Positions 9,490 through 16,793 of a DNA stretch of 16,793 nt are shown here, one piece after another (the stretch's first letter is position 1; every line of letters begins with the position of its first letter). Position numbers and translations under genes: made by a program. A model generated the notes under the pieces. The model was given only the letters and a program-made list of their open reading frames with translations, ran no database searches and was not told the origin of the DNA. The stretch covers positions 1 through 16,793 of the forward strand of contig JANBPK010001387.1 of assembly GCA_027579435.1 (NCBI GenBank). Reading direction: 5' to 3'. The stretch is from Candolleomyces eurysporus. Lineage: Eukaryota; Basidiomycota; Agaricomycetes; Agaricales; Psathyrellaceae.

Positions 9490-10929
9490 ATGGACAGCGA
9501 AATCGCTCTATACAGTGACCTGCAGGAACTCATCCTCCAATTCCTCCTGGGGGATTTCTCCAGCGCCCTGAAATGCTGTCTGGTCTGCAAGGACTGGCAG
9601 CGGTTCTGCCGTCCCAGGATTTTCACAGCCCTCGACTTCACCTCTCGTCAAGGCAAGGAACGCTTTCGTGGATTTGTGGAGCTGCTTGAAGCACCCGTCA
9701 CACCTACATTCGCCCCCTACGTCGAATGCATCGCACTCGACGACCGTGCGGAGCCACAAGACATCGAAGCGCTCGATTCAAGCAAACTGGCCAAGTTACA
9801 CTCCCTGTCGATCAAGAGTGATGCGGAGGAACTGGTACCAAGTTCCTACTACTTCAAATCTATCTCCAAGCGGTTCTCGCGAATCACCCACCTTGATATG
9901 ACCGGTGTCGCCTTCATCATGCGTAGGACGTTCTTGGACTTCATCTGCTCGTTCAGTGAGCTCCAGACGTTGGCATTGGGCGATCCGAGGTGTCTTGGAA
10001 TTTGGATAGACGCCCATGGAAATATAGACGAAAGTCGTTGGAGATTACCTCCTCTAAAGTCCCTTTGCTTTTCGATGGCCATCGGAGAAACTCTGGAGGA
10101 AACCTTCCTCCATTGGTTGGGCGATCAACTTCGATCCCACAGCACCCTACAGACTCTGAGGCTTTTGGGAGTCGTGATGCAACCAGACCTTATCCGGACA
10201 TTAATGGAATGCGCTTCGCCTTATCTCGAAGAACTGGAGCTTGATGCTCGACTTTTTTCTGTTTTGAACGGTGCGTGTTCCGGTCAGGGCACAAATATTA
10301 TCTATTCTGACATACTGCTTTCCGGGATCCCGGCAGGTCTCGAAAGCTCGGGAGTTTCCCTTCCCCGGCTCAAGACACTGAAACTGGGGATCCCCATTCC
10401 CATCGACCAAATGGCCAGCGGGGAAGGTGACGTTCAAGTTGAAGGCGACTCCAGGCCCACGGGAGATTCCCCCGTCATCGATATACCAACTATCGCCTCG
10501 CTCTCCAAGGAGCTACCTCGAACTGAAGCACCGCAGCTTCAAGAGCTTGTCTTCAGCCCTTTCATCTCCTCGGAAACAGACGACTTTGGATCGATATGCT
10601 CGTTGGAGACGCTAAATCGCATTCGATTTACGGAGTTCGACAAAGCGCTATCACAGTTACACCATCCGTTCCCAAACCTTCATACCGTATCCTTCTCTTG
10701 TGAAGAGCGTGTTCCGACACCGCCCAACCCGAAATCTCTCCAATCACTCCAAGACGATATTCGGCCATGTCGCATTCCGCTCCCCGAACCTTGCGGCGAC
10801 GCCCCCAGTTTCGAAGCAATGGCGTCGACGTTTTGGGCAACGGCTTTTCCACGTACTCTCGCTCAAGGCTCGGTCACGCTGCAAGTCCTCAACGCGAGTC
10901 AAGACGCGACCGTAAACGCGTCAACTTAA
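9490..10929 (+). CDS. F-box-like/LRR-type protein
   Basis: This is a single uninterrupted exon encoding 479 residues. The N-terminus (about residues 8-50) has the pattern of a degenerate F-box: LQELILQFLLGDFSSALKC, then CLVCKDWQRFCRPRIF. In this family that helix bundle binds Skp1 in SCF ubiquitin ligases. The rest alternates Leu-rich segments at irregular spacing (LHSLSIKS, RITHLDMTG, LQTLALGD, LKSLCFSM, LEELELDARL, RLKTLKLG, LQELVFSP), consistent with divergent leucine-rich repeats that would select the substrate. Lack of introns and low conservation are usual for the expanded F-box families of Agaricomycetes. The start is the first ATG in frame, with the F-box beginning directly after it. 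Substrate and biological role are unknown. A related but broken copy follows on the same strand about 320 bases downstream. Confidence 0.82.
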   Translation: MDSEIALYSDLQELILQFLLGDFSSALKCCLVCKDWQRFCRPRIFTALDFTSRQGKERFRGFVELLEAPVTPTFAPYVECIALDDRAEPQDIEALDSSKLAKLHSLSIKSDAEELVPSSYYFKSISKRFSRITHLDMTGVAFIMRRTFLDFICSFSELQTLALGDPRCLGIWIDAHGNIDESRWRLPPLKSLCFSMAIGETLEETFLHWLGDQLRSHSTLQTLRLLGVVMQPDLIRTLMECASPYLEELELDARLFSVLNGACSGQGTNIIYSDILLSGIPAGLESSGVSLPRLKTLKLGIPIPIDQMASGEGDVQVEGDSRPTGDSPVIDIPTIASLSKELPRTEAPQLQELVFSPFISSETDDFGSICSLETLNRIRFTEFDKALSQLHHPFPNLHTVSFSCEERVPTPPNPKSLQSLQDDIRPCRIPLPEPCGDAPSFEAMASTFWATAFPRTLAQGSVTLQVLNASQDATVNAST

Positions 10930-11248
10930 ACTAGCGCATGGACCAATATTTATGTCTCCACCTTTTCTCAACTCCCTTTCCTTCCACCTTCCTCATCTCA
11001 CGACTTCTTCCTGCCTGGACCCGAGCTCATCCCCAATGGGCGACCCTGCCAGCATCCAATAATGACTCAGGATCTCCCGAGCTCGTGACCCAGGTCCGCG
11101 TCATGCCCCAGGCGAGGATTTAATCTATTTAACGTTGAAGCCGAGCCTCACAAGGCCATACACATCTTCTGCAAACTCGCCATCACCCCCATCGTTCCCA
11201 CTCGCCTCTCTCGTACGACCACCTACCTTCTCTCCTCAGGCCCCAACG
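10930..11248. other. Intergenic region between two F-box-type loci
   Basis: It has pyrimidine-rich tracts, an AT-rich TTTAATCTATTTAACG near 11118-11133 that could serve as a TATA element for the downstream pseudogene, and a C/T-rich leader. No coding content is recognised. Confidence 0.4.
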
Positions 11249-11659
11249 ATGAGTGGAGCTCCTCTCGAGGTCATAGATATAATCTTATCACATCCCCGGA
11301 ATGACTTCCCCGCATCCACATACTCGGTGCAGCTTCGTCGGGATTGGGTGGCCACATGCCGCCAATGGCCATTTAAGGACATCAACGTCCCTGGATATAT
11401 AGATTGAAAAGCCGCTATGGACGCTACCAGAAATTCGTCGACCTCGCCTGCAACAAGACTCTCCCTACATTCACGGGCTGCGTCCGTCACCTTGAGCCGG
11501 ATGCCACCCTGATCCCCTTCCGCATCCCTGGCTTCGCCTCATCCTTACGTTTTCAGCACGACCCGCGTCACTCGATGTGTACGTGATAAAGTAACACCCC
11601 CGTCCTTCATGTCTATGGGCATTTCGGCCCTTTTAGGTGCTCCGCTCGAGCGATACTAG
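11249..11659 (+). pseudogene. Decayed F-box-like gene fragment
   Basis: The reading begins at ATG 11249 with SGAPLEVIDIILSH, then RRDWVATCRQWPFKDINVPG, the start of a basidiomycete F-box protein. The normal Cys-x-x-Val-Cys-x-x-Trp core is garbled around 11320-11345, where the TGCAGCTTCGTC bases lie out of frame. The frame stops at TGA 11405-11407. The natural continuation (KSRYGRYQKFVDLACNKTL, then TFTGCVRHLE) lies in another frame from 11404. It runs to an intron-like segment at 11579-11636 (GTACGT to TTTTAG) and stops at 11657-11659. The whole is about 110 residues instead of the several hundred usual for the family, and the LRR-like part is missing. At least two frame breaks plus truncation point to a dead copy. 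Assembly error alone would not explain the missing C-terminal part. Confidence 0.62.
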
Positions 11660-11833
11660 CCTTAGAACGCGCCTTTGGCAGGGTTCAAGTTTGATAATCG
11701 ATTGACACAGAGACACTAAAATACATTTTGGTTTCTTCAAAATTGATACATGCGATATAGAACAAACAATCCTCGAGTCCGACAATGTGATTTTCCTCGC
11801 CGTCACCTTGAGGTGATGATTCCCATCATTCAT

Positions 11834-13260
11834 TTAGGCAGAGGTCTTTTCCTGGTCCTTGCTGCGGTTATGGATCCTCGTATAATATTCAGCCTCAGGT
11901 CCAGCGGGGACCGCTTCGACGGGCCCGGGAAGCATCCCATGCTTGTTAGGGATGGCCCTCTTCCTCTCCTCTCTCAACATGTCGAGTTCGTGTGAGAGGA
12001 ACCCGTGTCCTGCGACGGGGCCAAAGTAGGATGTACCCGCAAGGGAGCCGATGATGCTAGAGAAAGAATGTGAGTAAAGAGAACGAAGCTATGAGGTGAG
12101 AGATGTAGCTAGGATGAGACTCACCAGACACCGACGAGGATAGAGAGATAGAATCGGTACTGGGAGTACCATTTAGGAGCTACCACATCAAGATATAATT
12201 AGATGTGCTTGCTAATTCGGTGGGAAAAGAACACTCACCCCAGCCATGGATAGTCGCTTTGGAATCCGCGTACCACAGCCCAGTGAACGCCAACCACTGG
12301 ATCGCTAGAGCTTCCATAGGCTGCATACCAAGGCTGGTCCACGCCACGAGCATCGGGGCAGTCCCCAAGGCGAGACGGGAGTATCCTTGATGTCCGCCAT
12401 AGGCTGCCATTTCAAAGCCCCAGTGCAAGGCCCCTATTCATTACCAAAGCGTAGAATAATGAGCATCAAAAAANGCGTCGAGTGGAACGTGAATTCGAAG
12501 ACGTACCCAAGAACGATAACATAACCGCTCCGTATGTCACTTGCAAGTTGAGAGCCTGGTCGAGGAGGGTGCTCGCTACACCTGGATCCATGGTATGGAG
12601 CAGGCCCATGGAAGCCATCCCGGCCTGTCGAGCTGTGTAGACGGTCATAGCCGATGCTCCAATATACGGAATACCGCCTGATTAGACGTAGGAGGTTAGG
12701 ACGCTAGGGATGGGTAGGGGATGAGCACTACGCACCTGTGAGACCCAGAACCATAATCGGCCCAGGAACCTGCGACGCTACTTTTGTCGTGATCCCAATC
12801 TACGCCAAAACATTTTGTTTATTGGTGAAATCCTCAGACGGAATTGAAGCACAGTATAGCAACTCACGAAAGAAGCTCCAGCGGAATCGACGACCGAATC
12901 CGAGGTCATATTCGCACCAGCGATCGTCTTCGCGAGATCTGAAGCAGAATTCCCCAACTCCTCTTTAACATTCGTCGCAGCGTGTTCCAAGGTTTGACTG
13001 CCAGGCCTCATGGACACCTGGCTCGCGACCATACGGACTTGCATTCCCTGCATCAAATGTTTCATGCCTGGGGAGCCGGAAGTCTTGGTGTTGGGCATTT
13101 GCGAGAGGAAAGAAACATGGTGAAGACGCGTGAAAGGCGTAGAAGAGAAAGGTCGTGTGAGGGGTTGATTGAAGCGTAAAGGAGCGTTGTGGTAACGTGC
13201 GGTTCTGCCAAGGAGGCCGCCCGTTGGACGAAGCATAGGACGAAGGAAGGTGCTCGACAT
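11834..13260 (-). CDS. Mitochondrial multi-pass membrane protein, DUF3429/TMEM69 type
   Basis: Exons in order of translation are 13260-12868, 12799-12736, 12677-12507, 12433-12239, 12179-12125 and 12056-11834, giving 366 residues with all phases consistent. The N-terminus (MSSTFLRPMLRPTGGLLGRT) is rich in Arg, Ser and Thr and lacks acidic residues, as in a mitochondrial targeting presequence. From about residue 140 there are about five hydrophobic segments: around PIMVLGLTGGIPYIGASA (145-162), VTYGAVMLSFLGALHWGFE (199-217), LALGTAPMLVAWTSLGM, ALAIQWLAFTGLWYADSKA and YLSILVGVCIIGSLAG. The GIPY and GALHWGFE patterns match the DUF3429 family (animal TMEM69), whose biochemical role is not established. 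The hydrophilic C-terminus holds about 60 residues. An N at 12474 lies inside the third intron and does no harm. The family call comes from recalled motif patterns, not a search. Confidence 0.82.
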
Positions 13261-14271
13261 GATGGTGGTGGTTGGCACTGTATTCCCTGTCCTGGAGGTT
13301 CAGTCTTTNCAAGAAGGTAGATATTAAGGAAGAGATTCTCGAGTTTTGAGCGGCCTTGTGTGTCAGACATATATATAAAGTGGGAGTAGACTGAGTGACA
13401 TCATAGGGTGTCAATGGAGCGGCAGTCTGGACTGAGGAACCACGATGATAGGAGCATCTTTGGATGAAGAATTCCACGTTCTACATATCATGGGGCCCAG
13501 TAAAACCCTGGATACGCAGTTAGGTCAAACCGCTTCGTGGCACTAGCGCTCGTCAAGCCGTGAAGCTTTGAAACCAGGAGTCGGCTGTCAAGCCGGAATG
13601 ATGGTTCCCAGGGAGTGAATCTTGGAGCTCCGACAGATCATTGACAAGCTCACGGCAAGACTAGCACTGAGCCTTACTCAACTTTACTCTCCCTCTCTTC
13701 TTCAACTCTCGGTTGATTGAACTGCCAAGGAAAAGTGATTCGGGCAAAATTTATCTCTCTCATTTAGGAAGCTTGGGAGTTCAAATTTTTGCCTTATCGC
13801 CGTGTCCTTGATGTACTTCTCAAATCGCCTTACTCTCGTCGAGAGGCAGCTATGAATTCCTCAGAAGTCCTCTATTCAAACGTTTGACTGTCACAAGGAA
13901 TTTTGACTTCAAAGTCGGACGAATCAAGCCACGTTCCTACGGATTGGCTTCGGAAACACTCCAAACAAGGGGTGCACAGCTTTACCGGCGTCCCACGTTT
14001 TTCCGTACACATGGCCGTCTCGTGCAGTCACCAAGCAGTCACTGCAACCTGGCCCGATTAATTTCACATTCACTCCAAACACAGCTCATATCCGTCATGG
14101 ACAATTGCCGCGTGTGGACATGTCTGCGTCTGATAAAAGCTCAGGCCGTCCGATTCCTGTCTAATCTACTCCCCGATAATCCAGCTGCCCGCCTGCAGTC
14201 CGCAGGAGCAACCCCTTACCTCTACGTACCCCTCCATTCAGCTACTTCAGGCCGGTCCGTGAAGACAAGCG
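13261..14271. promoter_or_regulatory. Shared divergent intergenic region
   Basis: This stretch of about 1 kb separates the start codons of the DUF3429-type gene (-) and the phosphatase gene (+), so it should hold both promoters and leaders. A TATATATAAAG run at 13370-13380 lies about 110 bases upstream of the minus-strand start and, being nearly symmetric, could serve it. A pyrimidine-rich tract at about 13681-13712 resembles fungal core promoters for the plus-strand gene, but is over 500 bases from its ATG. Open frames inside, such as 13884-14300 (+), lack recognisable content. One N lies at 13309. Confidence 0.45.
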
Positions 14272-16297
14272 ATGCCTGGAATTCCATACGCAAGTTCTAA
14301 TTTTAACGACGATGAATCTTCTTTGCTGTTGAACTCGAACGGCAAAGAAGCAGGAGAAGGCGTTGGGTCATATGGGATCGTTGGAACCGGTCGCCGAGAA
14401 CGCACATGGGCATCTAGAAGGACATCCAGGTATAAAGTCCCTCTAAACCTCTGCTCATATCCAGGCTCTCAACGGCGAGTAGCCCGGACTTTCTTGTTCT
14501 TAGGCAGATTCTCTTCACGATGGCCGTCACCGTGCTCGTCTTTGTCTTCGTCCTCACCTCTTACACGCGCCTGTATGTCGCCGGAACATTTGCATCGACA
14601 ATCAAAAACCGCCAGGTCGAGATTCCAGTACCGGTTTCATTGCAAAACTTGTGGGGTGCCTACACGCCTTATTTTCATGCTGAACATTACAAGCCTCCGC
14701 CCCACAATTGCAAGATCAATCAGGTATGTTACGTCGTTATGCAACATTCCGGGCGTCACAATTCTAACCGCTGCGCTTTCTCGGCATCAACACCGTTCAG
14801 GTCAACATCGTACGTCGATCTCCGCGTGCCTTGATTGAAACGCTTGCTAACTGCGGGTTTGCGGCCACGCTGTGAACGCGTGCATTTTTCAGATTCAGCG
14901 CCATGGAGCCCGCTTCCCCACCTCAGGTGCTACGACGAGGATACTCTCGGCTGTCAAAAAGCTGCAATCTGTTCCTCAGACCACCCTAGACCAGCAATTG
15001 TTGTTCCTAAAGGATTATCAGTACACGCTTGGAGTAGCTGATTTGGTTCCCTTTGGTGCTTACCAGTGAGTCATTGGAGAATTCTGTCTGTCACCATTGT
15101 TCTCATCTTCGGAAAGGTCGGCAGAGTCTGGGGCAGCTGTCTTCGAACGCTATCGAAAGCTCGTTTCGAAGGGAAACATTCCTTTCGTCAGGGCATCAGG
15201 ATCAACTCGTGTCATCGATTCAGCAACGAACTGGACAGCAGGTGCGAATTCTCCAGCCTTGAGGTGCGAGTCGACGCTAATGTTTTCATCTAGGGTTTGC
15301 GGAAGCAAGCAGCAATGCCTACCAACCAAAACTGACTGTAATCCTCAACGAAAGTGTAAGTGTCCCTTTCCGACTCTCCAGGGCCGCTGCTTAGTACCGG
15401 TAATCCCAGTTGAATGATACCCTGGAAGATGCCATGTGCCCCAACGTCGGTGAACCCGACGAGCAAACGGATATCTGGGCGAACATTTTCACGCCGCCCA
15501 TCATTGACCGCCTCAACTCCTGGGCCCCCGGCGCAAACCTCGCACCTGTCGACGTAATTTCGCTGATATCGCTGTGCGCCTTTGAGAGTGTCGCGTTGGA
15601 AAAGCTGAGCCCTTGGTGCTCCCTGTTCACCCACCAAGAGTTCGAACAGTTTGGATATTGGAGTGACCTTGAAAAGTATTACAACAGGGGGTAAGTTTTC
15701 ACTGACATCTCTCTCCAAGGCTTCCAGCCCTCACCATTCATCCATAGATACGGCCAACCCCTCGGCCCTGTCCAAGGCGTAGGCTACATCAATGAACTCC
15801 TTGCCCGCCTCACAGGTCTCCCTGTCCGCGATAACACCCAAACCAACCACACGCTCACGTCTTCCCCGATAACCTTCCCTCTCGATAGAACCATCTACGC
15901 CGACTTCTCTCATGACAACTTGATGATCGCGATGTACTCCGCTATGGGCTTGTTTAAACAAGCTTCAGGGCACTTGGATCCGAGAAAACCCAACGCCGAG
16001 AGGACGTGGGTGGCAAGTCTGCTGACGCCGTTTAGTGCGAGGATGGTAGTCGAGAGGATGACATGCCGCGGTTTGCCCAAGAGACTCGACGGTGCGACCG
16101 ATGTTGAATCGTCCGAAACCTCTTCACGGTTCATCAAGAAAGACACGTTTGTACGCGTTCTTGTGAACAATGCAGTCCAACCCCTAGAGTTCTGTGGTGG
16201 AAACCAACATGGGCTTTGCACCCTGGCCGCCTTTGTCGAAAGTCAAGCGTATGCTAGAAACGATGGGAATGGGGATTTCGAGAAGTGTTACGAGTGA
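14272..16297 (+). CDS. Histidine acid phosphatase (phytase family), membrane-anchored
   Basis: Exons are 14272-14429, 14465-14723, 14801-14809, 14893-15065, 15117-15241, 15294-15355, 15410-15690 and 15748-16297, giving 538 residues. Members hydrolyse phosphate monoesters, often phytate, through a phospho-histidine intermediate. The catalytic motif RHGARFP is at 145-151, with the nucleophile His146. The proton-donor motif HD is at about 411-412 (FSHDNLM). The N-terminus is not a signal peptide: about 66 hydrophilic residues precede a hydrophobic helix at about 68-85 (ILFTMAVTVLVFVFVLTS). This suggests a type II membrane protein with the catalytic domain in the secretory lumen or outside the cell. 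Several N-x-S/T sites (NWT, NES, NDT, NHT) would fit that location. Exon three is only 9 nt and encodes VNI just before the active site. A shorter product from ATG 14520, starting inside the helix, could be an alternative that behaves like a secreted form. Confidence 0.9.
14801..14809 (+). other. 9-nt microexon of the phosphatase gene
   Basis: GTCAACATC is flanked by CCGTTCAG upstream and a GTACGT donor downstream. It encodes Val-Asn-Ile in phase 0 between ...CKINQ and IQRHGARFP. The product INQVNIIQRHGARFP matches the usual run of hydrophobic residues before the RHG motif in this family, which a direct join of the flanking exons would lack. Confidence 0.75.
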
Positions 16298-16568
16298 AGG
16301 TCTGTAATTTTATGATTGCCACGGATGACTGCACGACACGACGCGCCATGACATCAAGAGAGTTGTTGTATTGTATCGTTAAATTATTCGATAACCTGTA
16401 TATCACTGACTGTATCTTATCGGTATCCATGGTCATAGATTACCGTTATGCCTCCTAGTACATTAATGATACACGAGCTATGCATATCATGCTGATTCCC
16501 AAACATCCAACCAATATCCGACCCTTCGACAACAATGCCTGCCCTAGTTGCCACCAGGACGCCGAAAG
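16298..16568. other. Convergent intergenic region
   Basis: This short AT-rich stretch lies between the stop codons of the phosphatase gene (+) and the right-edge gene (-). It should contain both 3' ends. No strong AATAAA is seen and no gene is supported. Confidence 0.5.
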
Positions 16569-16793
16569 CTACGAAAGCAAGCCCCTCAAAACTGCATCAT
16601 CCAAGAATGTCCTGTTCCTCCTCCTCAGATCCCTCAGGAATTCATCATCGTCCATCTCATCGCCAAAGCCGAACAAAGGCAATCCAGGCATCACCAGGAA
16701 CGACGACCCCGCCTGGGGCCTCTCTCCGGCTGCACCGTTCCCTCCGAGCCCGCTCCCAGCCGCAATCGCGATCATCGAAACATTGCTCATCGT
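16569..16793 (-). CDS. 3' end of an unidentified gene (runs off the window)
   Basis: A minus-strand frame is open from the right edge to TAG at 16571-16569. It includes an ATG at 16790, so it may be complete at 73 residues, but is more likely the last exon of a larger gene. The residues are Gly/Ala-rich at first (AGSGLGGNGAAGERPQAG), then a Pro-Leu-Phe-Gly segment and a charged amphipathic end (DEMDDDEFLRDLRRRNRTF). No domain is recognised. Base composition and lack of stops favour real coding, but identity and start cannot be settled here. Confidence 0.5.
   Translation of the reverse strand, partial: TMSNVSMIAIAAGSGLGGNGAAGERPQAGSSFLVMPGLPLFGFGDEMDDDEFLRDLRRRNRTFLDDAVLRGLLS

Noticed and set aside
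12965..13477. 170-codon minus-strand frame overlapping exon one of the DUF3429-type gene
   Set aside because: It is a frame shadow. The accepted frame carries the presequence and joins all later exons in phase, while this one joins nothing.
13884..14300. 138-codon plus-strand ORF upstream of the phosphatase gene
   Set aside because: It overlaps the phosphatase start in another frame and has no recognisable content. It probably lies in promoter and leader sequence.

Overview
The window reads as nuclear DNA of a basidiomycete fungus, most likely an Agaricomycete. Genes are compact and split by many introns of about 45-80 nt with GTRNGY donors and YAG or AAG acceptors. Spacing is tight, both strands are used, and the protein types are typical of mushroom-forming fungi: an F-box family, a membrane-anchored histidine acid phosphatase, and a two-module beta-sandwich transmembrane protein. 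No species can be named from the sequence alone. Six isolated Ns (1854, 1917, 3586, 9240, 12474, 13309) each touch a homopolymer run, and one of them breaks a reading frame.

Layout. 1-194 (+): probable last exons of a gene that enters from the left. 532-2586 (+): CENP-C/Mif2 inner kinetochore protein, six exons. 2587-3729: intergenic DNA ending in degenerate tandem copies of the 3' end of the next gene. 3730-5549 (-): single-pass membrane protein, three exons. About 6324-6866: unresolved locus, probably a small multi-intron + strand gene or its remnant. 6924-8109 (-): coiled-coil protein with a C-terminal AT-hook, five exons. 8347-8788 (-): weak orphan exon. 9490-10929 (+): intact intronless F-box-like protein. 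11249-11659 (+): decayed F-box-like fragment. 11834-13260 (-): mitochondrial multi-pass DUF3429/TMEM69-type protein, six exons. 14272-16297 (+): membrane-anchored histidine acid phosphatase (phytase family), eight exons including a 9-nt microexon. 16569-16793 (-): 3' end of a gene that runs off the right edge.

These genes do not look like one pathway or cluster. They form an ordinary stretch of housekeeping and accessory genes: chromosome segregation, chromatin binding, mitochondrial membrane, phosphate release, and F-box ubiquitin adaptors. I found no rRNA, tRNA, CRISPR array or complete transposon. The most unusual observations are the tandem, still alignable copies of the 3' coding end just downstream of the membrane-protein gene, the densely spliced locus at 6.2-6.9 kb with a long antisense open frame, and the microexon immediately before the phosphatase active site.
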